A stretch of DNA of 44,403 nt from JAUSPI01 sp964454305 (GCA_964454305.1 CAYVXX010000009.1:1-44403); one strand, 5' to 3'. Positions 8,533 through 16,642 are shown, counted from the stretch's first letter. Notes: generated by a model from the sequence alone, not told the origin. Numbers and translations are program-made.

Positions 8533-9698
8533 GACGCAAGATTTGCATTGTCACCGGCACCCGCGCTGAATACGGTCTCCTCTACTGGTTGATGAAAGAA
8601 ATTCAGGGAGATCCCGATCTTGAGCTGCAGCTCATTGCCACCGGGATGCACCTTTCACCGGAATTCGGCCTTACCTATAGGCAGATAGAAAAAGACGGTT
8701 TTAAGATTGACAGAAAAATCGAAATTCTTCTCTCTTCGGATACGCCAGTGGGCATTTCGAAATCGATGGGCCTTGGCATGATAGGTTTTGCTGAGGCCTA
8801 CGAAGAATTGAAACCGGACATCTTGGTTTTTTTGGGAGATCGATTTGAACTTTTATCTGCCGCTTCTGCTGCCATGATTGCCCGTATTCCTATAGCACAC
8901 TTACATGGTGGTGAGGCCACTGAAGGTTTGATTGATGAACCTATCAGACATTCAATTAGTAAGATGTCTCACCTTCACTTCACGGCCGCGGAGGAATACA
9001 GAAGACGGGTTATTCAGATGGGAGAATCCCCTGCCAGAGTGTTCAATGTCGGAGGATTGGGGATCGACAATATTAAAAAACTTACGCTTCTGAGTCGTAA
9101 TGAATTTGAAGATTCAATCGCTTTCAAGCTCGATCAGAAAAATCTTATGATTACTTTTCATCCGGTCACGCTTGAACACGCCACAGCCAGAGAGCAATTT
9201 CAAAATCTTCTGTATGCGCTGGATGAACTCGATAACACAAGATTCATTTTTACAAAACCGAATGCAGATACGGAAGGCCGCGTTATAATCAAGATGATTG
9301 ATGATTATGTTTCCAGAAACAGCCATAAAGCCATTGCATTTGTAAGTCTCGGCCAATTGAGATATTTATCTGCCATGCAATTTATTAATGGAGTTGTTGG
9401 AAATTCTTCCAGCGGGTTTACTGAAGCGCCTACATTTAAGATCGGCACAATCAACATAGGCGACCGCCAACGAGGAAGAATTAAAGCCGATAGTGTCATA
9501 GATTGTGAACCTGTGAAAGGTTCAATCCTGACTGCCATCAGGAAACTTTATTCAAAAGAATTTTATAACAAACTGAAAAATGTCAAAAATCCATATGGTG
9601 AAGGGGGAGCCGCCGAAAGGATCAATAAATTGCTTAAAGAAACTAACCTCACAGACATTTTAAAGAAAGAATTTCATGACCTGGAGTTTGAAATATGA
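8529..9698 (+). CDS. neuC: UDP-GlcNAc-type 2-epimerase, hydrolysing (NeuC/LegG)
   Basis: 389 residues with the NeuC/LegG hallmarks: VTGTRAEYGLLYWLM at the N-terminus, LGDRFELLSAA, HLHGGEATEGLIDEPIRH, FNVGGLGIDN, and near the C-terminus a GNSSSGFTEAPTFKI loop followed by IGDRQRGR. The enzyme epimerises C2 and hydrolyses the nucleotide, releasing the ManNAc-like or 2,4-diamino-mannose-like substrate for the NeuB synthase encoded just upstream. The Leg pathway uses LegG for the diacetamido derivative. With LegC and LegH homologues upstream, that role is more likely than plain ManNAc formation. Confidence 0.92.
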   Translation: MRRKICIVTGTRAEYGLLYWLMKEIQGDPDLELQLIATGMHLSPEFGLTYRQIEKDGFKIDRKIEILLSSDTPVGISKSMGLGMIGFAEAYEELKPDILVFLGDRFELLSAASAAMIARIPIAHLHGGEATEGLIDEPIRHSISKMSHLHFTAAEEYRRRVIQMGESPARVFNVGGLGIDNIKKLTLLSRNEFEDSIAFKLDQKNLMITFHPVTLEHATAREQFQNLLYALDELDNTRFIFTKPNADTEGRVIIKMIDDYVSRNSHKAIAFVSLGQLRYLSAMQFINGVVGNSSSGFTEAPTFKIGTINIGDRQRGRIKADSVIDCEPVKGSILTAIRKLYSKEFYNKLKNVKNPYGEGGAAERINKLLKETNLTDILKKEFHDLEFEI

Positions 9699-10579
9699 AA
9701 ATCTTCTTTATTGGAGCCGTTGAATTTTCAAAATGCGCTCTTGCAAAGTTGATTGAGATGAGGGCTGAAATTATAGGTGTGGCAACAAAAGCAGATTCGC
9801 CCTTTAACGCCGATTTCGCAGATCTCACACCTTTATGTAATGAAGCAACTATTCCGTACAGGTTTGTTAATAATGTTAATGATGAGGAAGTTGTTAGTTG
9901 GATTAGAAGCTTATGCCCGGATATTGTTTTTTGTTTTGGGTGGTCAGAACTGCTCAAAAGAGAATTACTACATTTAGCGCCGATGGGTGCGGTCGGATTT
10001 CACCCAGCGGCATTGCCAGCAAACAGAGGTCGGCACCCGATTATATGGGCATTGGCGTTGGGTTTAGAAAAAACAGCTTCGACCTTTTTTTTCATGGATG
10101 AAGGCGCAGACAGCGGGGATATCCTGTCTCAGAAATTCATCAAGATAGAGTATTCTGATGATGCACAGAGTTTGTATTCAAAGATTATCGATACTGCTAT
10201 GCGACAAATTGAAGAATTCCTGCCCGAAATCAAAAATGGGACATATGAGCGCATGCCGCAAGATCATTCTTTGACAAATAACTGGAGAAAACGCTCAAAA
10301 AACGACGGTAAAATCGATTTTAGGATGAGTAGTTATTCTATATATAATCTTGTTCGCGCCCTTACAAAACCATACGTCGGAGCCCATGTAGTATATAATG
10401 GAAAGGAATACAAGGTGTGGAAAAGCAAGGAGAAAAAAAGCAAGGCTGTAAATATGGAACCAGGTAAGGTTCTTGCTGTTGAAAATAACATTATTACCGT
10501 CAAAACCGGAGATGACGCCGTGGATATTATTGAACACGATTTTAAAGTCATGCCGCTTGTTGGAGAATATCTACTATGA
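9695..10579 (+). CDS. Sugar N-formyltransferase (methionyl-tRNA formyltransferase-like)
   Basis: 294 residues. The N-terminal formyltransferase domain has GFHPAALPANRGRHPI (101-116) and MDEGADSGDIL (134-144), corresponding to the catalytic His and Asp of N10-formyltetrahydrofolate-dependent enzymes. An FMT-type C-terminal domain follows (RMSSYSIYNLVRALTKPYVGA, about 210-230). The protein is shorter and more sugar-enzyme-like than tRNA formyltransferase, and it lies inside the nonulosonate operon with 4-base overlaps on both sides. It probably formylates an amino group of the nonulosonate or its precursor. The position of the catalytic Asn of FMT (N-x-H) appears to hold Gly101, which is unusual. 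Confidence 0.85.
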   Translation: MKIFFIGAVEFSKCALAKLIEMRAEIIGVATKADSPFNADFADLTPLCNEATIPYRFVNNVNDEEVVSWIRSLCPDIVFCFGWSELLKRELLHLAPMGAVGFHPAALPANRGRHPIIWALALGLEKTASTFFFMDEGADSGDILSQKFIKIEYSDDAQSLYSKIIDTAMRQIEEFLPEIKNGTYERMPQDHSLTNNWRKRSKNDGKIDFRMSSYSIYNLVRALTKPYVGAHVVYNGKEYKVWKSKEKKSKAVNMEPGKVLAVENNIITVKTGDDAVDIIEHDFKVMPLVGEYLL

Positions 10580-11244
10580 ATAAAATCTTGGTAATAGCTG
10601 TCCATCCGGACGATGAGTCCCTCGGCTGTGGGGGAACGCTTCTCAAGCATAAGGCTGCGGGCGATGCACTATACTGGTTGATTGTAACTTCCATGAAGAA
10701 AGAATGTGGTTTTGAAAAGAGTGCTGTTGAAGCGAGGAGAAAGGAGATTGAAAAAGTCTCCGCAATGTACGGGTTCAAAGGGGTTTATGACCTTGATATT
10801 CCGACCATGCAATTGGACGCCATCCCCTTTAGTAAACTCATCGGTAGTATTTCAGATGTGTTTGGAGAGGTTAAACCCAATATCGTTTATCTTCCCTTTA
10901 AGAGCGATGTGCATACAGATCACCAGATAGCATTTAAGACCGCTTATAGCTGCACCAAAACCTTTCGATGCCCGTCAATAAAAAAGATCGTGATGATGGA
11001 AACACTGAGCGAAACGGAGTTTGCGCCCAGCACGAAAGAAGATAGTTTCGTGCCAAATATGTTTGTGGATATAACCGATTTTATTGACCGCAAGATAGAT
11101 ATTATGAAGATTTACAAGGGCGAATTTGATGCCCATCCTTTCCCAAGAAGCGAAAGAAACATCCGCGCACTGGCAACCTTTCGCGGAGCAACAGCCGGAT
11201 GTGAATATGCTGAGAGCTTTATGATATTGAAGGAAATAATATAG
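10576..11244 (+). CDS. PIG-L/LmbE-family N-deacetylase
   Basis: 222 residues with the zinc motif HPDDESLGCGGT near the N-terminus (about 10-21) and a second metal site in SDVHTDHQIAF. PIG-L family enzymes hydrolyse N-acetyl groups from amino sugars. The gene overlaps the formyltransferase by 4 bases, so a coherent inference is removal of an acetyl group followed by formylation of the freed amine. A GxxExxY-bearing element begins 2 bases after its stop codon. A second PIG-L gene lies at 26548-27240, and the two sequences differ clearly. Confidence 0.88.
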   Translation: MNKILVIAVHPDDESLGCGGTLLKHKAAGDALYWLIVTSMKKECGFEKSAVEARRKEIEKVSAMYGFKGVYDLDIPTMQLDAIPFSKLIGSISDVFGEVKPNIVYLPFKSDVHTDHQIAFKTAYSCTKTFRCPSIKKIVMMETLSETEFAPSTKEDSFVPNMFVDITDFIDRKIDIMKIYKGEFDAHPFPRSERNIRALATFRGATAGCEYAESFMILKEII

Positions 11245-11245
11245 T

Positions 11246-11699
11246 TCACCGCAGAGACGCTGAGGACGCAAAAAAAAAGATGGACATTAACAAATTAAGT
11301 GGCGAGATTATAGGGGCTGCTATTGAAGTGCATAAAACCTTGGGACCTGGCTTGCTGAAATCTGCTTATGAACAATGCTTATGCCATGAACTGAACCTCC
11401 GAGAATTATCATTCGAGAGTCAGAAACCATTGCCTGTAGAGTACAAAGGGGAAAGATTAGATTGTGGTTACAGGCTGGATATAGTTATTGATAATGCTAT
11501 TATACTTGAATTAAAGGCATGCGAAGCAATTATACCGATACATAAGGCACAACTCTTGACGTATCTCAAATTGTCAGGTCTTCATCTGGGATTGATTTTG
11601 AATTTCAACGTGCCCGTTATGCGGGATGGCATAGTGAGAATAGTGAACAAATTAGATGAAAAAAATTTAATCTCAGCGACCTTTGCGTCTCTGCGGTGA
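11246..11699 (+). mobile_element. GxxExxY element with 15-bp terminal inverted repeats
   Basis: tcaccgcagagacgc at 11246-11260 is repeated as its exact reverse complement at 11685-11699, bounding about 454 bases that hold only the GxxExxY gene. Similarity continues imperfectly inward on both sides (tgaggacgca left; tttgcg and agcgac right). The stop codon of the gene is the last three bases of the right repeat. The element separates two genes of the otherwise tightly coupled nonulosonate operon. No target duplication is evident. How it moves is unknown; it encodes no recognisable transposase, so it may be mobilised in trans. Confidence 0.6.
11280..11699 (+). CDS. GxxExxY protein (PD-(D/E)XK-like)
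   Basis: 139 residues. The typical opening SGEIIGAAIEVHKTLGPGLL is followed by KSAYEQCL, where the family motif GxxExxY reads GLLKSAY, with Lys in place of Glu. A nuclease-like core LDIVIDNAIILELKA contains the D...ExK pattern, followed by HKAQLLTYLKLSGL. The function of the family is not established; a nuclease fold is inferred. It is unrelated to sugar metabolism and sits within inverted repeats as cargo of a small inserted element. A run of nine A residues (11270-11278) directly precedes the start. Confidence 0.85.
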   Translation: MDINKLSGEIIGAAIEVHKTLGPGLLKSAYEQCLCHELNLRELSFESQKPLPVEYKGERLDCGYRLDIVIDNAIILELKACEAIIPIHKAQLLTYLKLSGLHLGLILNFNVPVMRDGIVRIVNKLDEKNLISATFASLR

Positions 11700-11711
11700 G
11701 TTATTAAAACC

Positions 11712-12770
11712 ATGAAAGACATAACCATATATCCACAGGCTACAATCAAAGAGGCCATGGAGGTCCTTGATAAAACCGCTGAGAAGGTTCTTCTGGTGGT
11801 TGACAATGATCAGGTGCTCCTCGGTACCTTGACCGATGGCGATATAAGACGTCAAATTCTCAAAGGACAGAACCTGATCGATGCCATTGAAAGCGCCTAT
11901 TATAAAAATCCGATTTTTGTATTCCAGGAAGATTTTGACTCGGAGAAAGTCAAAAAGATTTTTACGCAAAATAAAATTAGCCTAATTCCCATTCTTGACC
12001 AGAATCGGAAAGTTGTGGACTACATAACTTGGGAAAAGGTATTCGGGAATAATAGAGACCCAGAAAATCAAAAGCTGGATGTTCCGGTTGTCATAATGGC
12101 CGGTGGCAAGGGGACACGCCTTGAGCCGTTTACAAGAGTCTTGCCCAAACCCCTTATTCCTGTCGGAGACAAGCCGGTGATTGATCATATTATTGACAGA
12201 TTCAGGGTCTATGGAATAAGCGAATTTTATCTGACGATTCACCACATGGCCAAGATCATACGCGCCTATTTTGAAGAAAAAGAACCGGATTATTCCGTGG
12301 GCATTGTTGAGGAAGATGAGCCCAGAGGAACCGCCGGAAGTCTTAAACTCCTTGCGGATAAATTGAATAAGCCCTTTTTTGTCTCTAACTGTGACATTGT
12401 TATAGAGACCGATTACGCTGATCTTTACCGTTTTCATATGCAAAACAAGTATGACATCACTCTTGTAGCCTCAGCCAAACAGTTTAACATCCCCTATGGA
12501 ATATGTGAGCTGAACGGAGGGGGCAGTCTGGAGCGGATAGAAGAAAAACCGGAATACAATTTTCTGGTAAATGCAGGAATGTATGTGTTGAATCCCTCTG
12601 TCCTTGAACTGATTCCCGACAACAAGTTGTTTCACATTACCCATTTGATAGACAAGATAAAGGAAAATGGGGGACAGGTCGGCGTATATCCAGTCAGCGA
12701 AAAGGCCTGGATCGATGTGGGTCAATGGGCGGAATATCGTAAAGCGTTGAAAGTGATGGAGGATATTTGA
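11712..12770 (+). CDS. CBS-domain sugar-1-phosphate nucleotidyltransferase (PtmE-like)
   Basis: 352 residues. Residues 1-115 are a pair of CBS motifs (LLVVDNDQVLLGTLTDGDIRR). The rest is a GT-A nucleotidyltransferase with VIMAGGKGTRLEPFTRVLPKPL, VSNCDIVI for metal binding, and EEKPEYNFLVNAGMYVL. This CBS-plus-nucleotidyltransferase architecture is that of PtmE, the glucosamine-1-phosphate guanylyltransferase that starts the GDP-based legionaminic acid pathway in Campylobacter. Its presence with LegC, LegI and NeuC homologues suggests GDP- rather than UDP-sugar intermediates. It follows the GxxExxY element after 12 bases. Confidence 0.85.
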   Translation: MKDITIYPQATIKEAMEVLDKTAEKVLLVVDNDQVLLGTLTDGDIRRQILKGQNLIDAIESAYYKNPIFVFQEDFDSEKVKKIFTQNKISLIPILDQNRKVVDYITWEKVFGNNRDPENQKLDVPVVIMAGGKGTRLEPFTRVLPKPLIPVGDKPVIDHIIDRFRVYGISEFYLTIHHMAKIIRAYFEEKEPDYSVGIVEEDEPRGTAGSLKLLADKLNKPFFVSNCDIVIETDYADLYRFHMQNKYDITLVASAKQFNIPYGICELNGGGSLERIEEKPEYNFLVNAGMYVLNPSVLELIPDNKLFHITHLIDKIKENGGQVGVYPVSEKAWIDVGQWAEYRKALKVMEDI

Positions 12771-12773
12771 TTT

Positions 12774-13493
12774 ATGCACAAGTATTTTGGCATCATACCA
12801 GCGAGAGCCGGATCAAAGGGTATACTTAAAAAAAACTTACAACTTATTGGGGATAAGCCGATGTTGCGGTACACTTTTGAGGCGGTGATTAACTCTGTAG
12901 AAATAGATTGCTGTATTTTAAGTAGCGATGACTCTGAAGCGATAAATTTGGCGACAATGATGGGAATTAGTGCTCCTTTTGTCAGGCCACAGGAACTTGC
13001 AAGAGACCAGTCTTCGACAATTGACGTAATTGAACACGCTTTGAACTGGTATAAGAAAGAGTATTCAAGTTTGCCGGAAAACATTGTTGTTTTACAGCCT
13101 ACTTCCCCATTTCGAACTGCTATAGATATTGATAATGCTATTAAGGAATATCAAAGTTGCAATAGCCAGAGTTTAATTTCGGTTTGTGATGTGAGTCAGC
13201 ATCCGTCAGATTGTATAACAGTAAGAAAGGATGGGAGTTTAGAAAGAATTCCTTTATTGAAAGATGATGCTAAAGAAGGCAGGCAGGGGTATGAAAAAGT
13301 GTATTTCATAGATGGAGGTATCTACATCTCTACTGTTGATAGATTTTTAGAAAAGCGAACAATGTTTGATAATCAATCAGCTATCTACGTAATACCAAAA
13401 AGTCATGGGATCGATATAGATGATCTGTTTGATTTGGAATTAGCACGTGCAATGATTTGCTATGCAAATAACGCAAAAAATATTTTTGGATGA
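12774..13493 (+). CDS. CMP-nonulosonate synthetase (NeuA/LegF-like cytidylyltransferase)
   Basis: 239 residues. IIPARAGSKGILKKNLQ is the CTP-binding loop of the NeuA/LegF/PseF family. VVLQPTSPFRT and GIDIDDLFDLELA (metal-binding and product site) are further hallmarks. The enzyme activates the ulosonic acid made by the upstream NeuB-type synthase to its CMP form. Three bases separate it from the guanylyltransferase, and it closes the leg-type operon. Motifs cannot separate legionaminic from neuraminic specificity; the LegC/LegH/PtmE context favours a legionaminic-type acid. Confidence 0.88.
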   Translation: MHKYFGIIPARAGSKGILKKNLQLIGDKPMLRYTFEAVINSVEIDCCILSSDDSEAINLATMMGISAPFVRPQELARDQSSTIDVIEHALNWYKKEYSSLPENIVVLQPTSPFRTAIDIDNAIKEYQSCNSQSLISVCDVSQHPSDCITVRKDGSLERIPLLKDDAKEGRQGYEKVYFIDGGIYISTVDRFLEKRTMFDNQSAIYVIPKSHGIDIDDLFDLELARAMICYANNAKNIFG

Positions 13494-13500
13494 GGTTAAC

Positions 13501-14697
13501 ATGTTCGATTTGCAAAATAGCTTTGAATTTACTCTCAAGAATACAGTTCGTTTTGGTATTGGATTGTCTAAGAATCTCCCCTCCATTATAAAAGAATTTG
13601 GATTTAAAAAAGTCGGTTTTATTATAGATAAAAATTTATATGATAATGTTGATTTCTTGAGAGATATAATTTCCGATTGTGAAAAAAAATGTGAATTAGT
13701 TATAGTTCACCAATACAATCAAAAATTCGAACCCACTTATCAGTTTTTAGATGAACTGGTAAAAGAGTTTACAAAGGATGGTAAACCAAGAATCGATTGC
13801 ATTATCGGCATTGGTGGCGGTAGTGCAATGGACAGCGCAAAAGGAATGGCAGTTCTTTGTAAAAATCCAGGTCCAGCAAAAAACTACAAAGGATTTCCTG
13901 AAAATATAAATAAGCCCTTGCCATACATTGCAGTTCCGTCAACAGCCGGGACCGGCTCAGAGTTAGTCTATAATGCATCATTTATTGATCATCAAACGAG
14001 GGTAAAAATGGGAATCAACGATATTAATAACTACCCCATTCTTGCCATTCTGGATCCTTTATTAGTTTCATCCGCTCCAAGGAATGTTGCTGTTTCGTCA
14101 GGCTGTGATGCGTTAGTCCACGCTCTTGAAAGTTTTGTTAGTGTTAAGGCAAACTACATTACTCGCATTTTTTCAAAACAGGCATTTGAATTAATAATAA
14201 ACACACTTCCAGTTTTGGTTTATGATTTAAAAAACTTGCAGCTATGGGCAAAGATGCAGTGGGGAGCCTATCTTGCTATGGTTGGTTTATCGAATACATC
14301 CAGCGGACCTGCTGGTGCATTATCCTACTGTCTTGGAACCAATTTTAATGTTCCTCATGGAATAGCAGGTGCAGCATTCATCGGTAAAATCACACGGTTA
14401 AACCATGAGCTCGGGTATTATGGATATTCGGAGCTCTTTCCACACATTAATCATTTTGATAGTAATATAACAGATCAAAAAATTCAGAGTGAAATAGTTG
14501 TCAAAGTTATTGAAGATTTCTTAGACGCATTAGAAATTCCCCATGATCTCACTGGTTTTGGGGTTACACCTGAAGATTACTCTTTACTTTACAACTTTGC
14601 TACTGAAATTGCCGCAGGGGCTTTTGATTTTAATCCGATCAGATATGATAATGACACAATATCTAAGCTTATTAAAAAAATGCTGAGGATGGGTTGA
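13501..14697 (+). CDS. Iron-containing alcohol dehydrogenase (KdnB candidate)
   Basis: 398 residues from the ATG at 13501, preceded by gaggtt; an earlier in-frame ATG at 13462 lies inside the previous gene and lacks a ribosome site. IGIGGGSAMDSAKGMAV (about 103-118) is the NAD-binding loop of the Fe-ADH family, and PSTAGTGSE is conserved. Likely metal ligands are D203 and H207 (GCDALVHALESF) and H286 (NVPHGIAGA). In Shewanella an Fe-ADH (KdnB) oxidises Kdo at C8 and the aminotransferase KdnA then aminates it. A KdnA-like aminotransferase lies two genes downstream here, so the same oxidise-then-aminate chemistry on an ulosonic acid is inferred. Confidence 0.85.
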   Translation: MFDLQNSFEFTLKNTVRFGIGLSKNLPSIIKEFGFKKVGFIIDKNLYDNVDFLRDIISDCEKKCELVIVHQYNQKFEPTYQFLDELVKEFTKDGKPRIDCIIGIGGGSAMDSAKGMAVLCKNPGPAKNYKGFPENINKPLPYIAVPSTAGTGSELVYNASFIDHQTRVKMGINDINNYPILAILDPLLVSSAPRNVAVSSGCDALVHALESFVSVKANYITRIFSKQAFELIINTLPVLVYDLKNLQLWAKMQWGAYLAMVGLSNTSSGPAGALSYCLGTNFNVPHGIAGAAFIGKITRLNHELGYYGYSELFPHINHFDSNITDQKIQSEIVVKVIEDFLDALEIPHDLTGFGVTPEDYSLLYNFATEIAAGAFDFNPIRYDNDTISKLIKKMLRMG

Positions 14698-14700
14698 TAA

Positions 14701-15180
14701 ATGCCTTATCACAAACATGTATTCGACTCAGAAAAAAAAGAATTCGTGGGTGATTTTGAAAAAATGTATGCCAATGAAGATGCAGAAGGTTATGACCCAT
14801 GGCATTCTTCAACCCTTACCCTTTTGTCTAAATTAATACATTCCCAAATTTTAAATTCCTATAACTTTAACCGTATATTGGACTTTGGTTGTGGCAAGGG
14901 AGCGTTTACGCATCTGCTAAAAAAGAGGAACAACTATGTCTTGGGTTTAGACATTAGCTCGACCGCTATTGAAAAAGCGAGAAGTATGTATGGTAACGAT
15001 GTTGATTTTTCCGTGATTAAAGACAATGATTTTAAACCTTTTATAGACAAAAAAGTTGACTGTACCATTTGCTTGGAAATACTTTCATATATTGACCACT
15101 GGCAAAAAGTTTTAGCGGATATTTCCACTTTTACTGAATATATATATATATATCACTTTATATCCCTCCCAACCCAATAG
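14701..15180 (+). CDS. Class I SAM methyltransferase, frame broken at an (AT)8 tract
   Basis: As written the protein has 159 residues. ILDFGCGKGAFTHLL is motif I for S-adenosylmethionine, and VLGLDIS the acidic strand. Just after TEYIYIY the frame runs through 16 bases of alternating AT and ends early at 15180. In another frame, from 15153, translation continues SLYIPPNPIGYVK through ESIFILGRTLNRKD to a stop at 15305, which is what the family's C-terminus should look like. Removing one AT unit restores a single 200-codon gene. It lies between the Fe-ADH and KdnA-like genes and probably O- or N-methylates their product. Confidence 0.75.
   Translation: MPYHKHVFDSEKKEFVGDFEKMYANEDAEGYDPWHSSTLTLLSKLIHSQILNSYNFNRILDFGCGKGAFTHLLKKRNNYVLGLDISSTAIEKARSMYGNDVDFSVIKDNDFKPFIDKKVDCTICLEILSYIDHWQKVLADISTFTEYIYIYHFISLPTQ
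15138..15153. repeat. (AT)8 dinucleotide tract inside methyltransferase gene
   Basis: Sixteen alternating bases, atatatatatatatat, within codons 146-151 of the methyltransferase. Seven units would keep the full-length frame; the eight seen here put the 3' end out of frame. Tracts like this change length by slipped-strand mispairing, so this could be a contingency switch. A plain inactivating mutation or an assembly error is the alternative. Confidence 0.7.
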
Positions 15181-15305
15181 GATACGTTAAATCACATGAA
15201 GATTTGAAGTCCGAAATGTCCAAGTATTTTAAAATAATAGAAGAGCTTATTTACAATAGAGAAAGTATATTCATTTTAGGAAGAACATTAAATCGAAAGG
15301 ATTGA
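15153..15305 (+). pseudogene. Out-of-frame 3' part of the methyltransferase
   Basis: Fifty codons open in the frame shifted by the (AT)8 tract, coding SLYIPPNPIGYVKSHEDL, then FKIIEELIYNRESIFIL and a terminal GRTLNRKD. The composition and the beta-strand ending are typical of a methyltransferase C-terminus. It has no start or ribosome site of its own. It overlaps the upstream region of the next gene, whose ribosome site (aaagga) lies in its last codons, as expected for an originally contiguous operon. Confidence 0.7.
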
Positions 15306-15310
15306 TAACC

Positions 15311-16480
15311 ATGCCAGGATTTGAATTGATTGGTGAAGAAGAACGACAAGCGATTAATGAATTATTTGATGATGGCGGGGTATTGTTTGCGCACGGGTTT
15401 GATAATATCCGTAATGAGAGATATCGGGTTAGAGAATTTGAGAGAGCTTTTGCCGATTATTTGGGTGTGAAATATGCCCAAGCTGTTTCTTCTGGGACAG
15501 CGGCTGTAAAAGTCGCATTGGTTGCTTTGGGTATAAAGCCGGGGGACGAAGTTATTACTCAGGCCTTTACATTTATTGCCACTGTCGAAGCAATTATGGA
15601 TATCGGTGCCGTTCCCGTTATTGTAAACATAAATGACAGCTTAAATATGGACCCTGTGGAACTTGAAAAAGCGATAACTCCAAGAACAAAAGCGATTATT
15701 CCTGTCCACATGCTTGGAGTAGCAGCTGAACTGGATAAGATTCTCCCAATTGCTAAGAAATACAATATTCCTGTGTTGGATGATAATTGCGAGTCATTAG
15801 GGGCCGATTGGGGCAATGAAAAGCTTGGTATTCAGAGCGATATTTGCACATGGAGTTTTGATGCGGGGAAAGTGATCATAGCGGGTGAGGGAGGAATGGT
15901 AACGACAGACAATGAAGATTTATATCTTCTGGCAAGAGAATATTCTGATCATGGCCACGAAAATAATCCTAATTTCCCACGAGGCCGGGACACACATCGT
16001 ATTTATGGGTTTAATTATCGTATGACGGAGTTGCAGGCAGCTATTGGTTTGGCACAATTAAAAAAACTGGATTATATCGTTGAAACAAATAGGAGGAATT
16101 ACCAGATATATTTTGAGAGCCTTCAAAGATGGAATGGATTAACATTCAGACGGATTCCCGAGAAGTGTCTCCCGTTATGTGATTGTCTGATATTTTCTTT
16201 TCATGAAATAGGCCAGGCAGAGGAATATGTTCGTTTAATGTGCGAAAATGGATTGGGAACAAAAAATGTTCCGGACGCGATTGAGTGGCATTTTGCCAGG
16301 TATTGGGATCATATTTTTTCTAAATTTGGATTTACAAAAGAGCAACTGCATGAATACACGGCGCCATCAGCGAAATTACTGGATAGAAGTGTGGCTATAC
16401 CTATTATGGTAAAAACAAATATTGATCAACTTCATAAAAATGCAGAGATGATTCATGATTTAGCAAAACAGGTCCTTTGA
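15311..16480 (+). CDS. KdnA-like sugar aminotransferase (DegT/DnrJ/EryC1/StrS)
   Basis: 389 residues from the ATG at 15311, 9 bases after aaagga; a TTG at 15302 would have no ribosome-site spacing. SSGTAAVKVAL, PVLDDNCESLGAD and WSFDAGKVIIAGEGG (PLP Lys at about 187) define the aminotransferase fold. The start MPGFELIGEEE, the DNIRNERY segment and SDHGHENNP resemble, from memory, KdnA of Shewanella, which makes 8-amino-3,8-dideoxy-Kdo, more than they resemble LegC or PseC. With the Fe-ADH nearby this suggests amination of an oxidised ulosonic acid. Other nucleotide-sugar aminations are not excluded. Confidence 0.85.
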   Translation: MPGFELIGEEERQAINELFDDGGVLFAHGFDNIRNERYRVREFERAFADYLGVKYAQAVSSGTAAVKVALVALGIKPGDEVITQAFTFIATVEAIMDIGAVPVIVNINDSLNMDPVELEKAITPRTKAIIPVHMLGVAAELDKILPIAKKYNIPVLDDNCESLGADWGNEKLGIQSDICTWSFDAGKVIIAGEGGMVTTDNEDLYLLAREYSDHGHENNPNFPRGRDTHRIYGFNYRMTELQAAIGLAQLKKLDYIVETNRRNYQIYFESLQRWNGLTFRRIPEKCLPLCDCLIFSFHEIGQAEEYVRLMCENGLGTKNVPDAIEWHFARYWDHIFSKFGFTKEQLHEYTAPSAKLLDRSVAIPIMVKTNIDQLHKNAEMIHDLAKQVL

Positions 16481-16608
16481 TGATGTGGAGTAATCCTAAT
16501 GGAACTCTTAATCCAAAGCCACACTTTGCGTTCAAGCAGTTGAAGCTACAACCATTTTCGCAGAATCATATCCCCTATGCCACTCAACTTAGTTATGAAC
16601 GGCGATAA
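16480..16608 (+). CDS. Small hypothetical ORF, 42 residues
   Basis: The ATG at 16480 overlaps the stop of the KdnA-like gene (TGATG), as do true coupled genes of this locus, and the frame is open for 42 codons. The product begins MMWSNPNGTLNPKPHF and ends IPYATQLSYERR. I recognise no family. It could be a remnant of a larger gene or chance; no homology is claimed. The 163-base gap it occupies shows no other feature. Confidence 0.25.
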   Translation: MMWSNPNGTLNPKPHFAFKQLKLQPFSQNHIPYATQLSYERR

Positions 16609-16642
16609 AGCGCTCTCCGGATCTCCAGTTTACTCATGAAAT

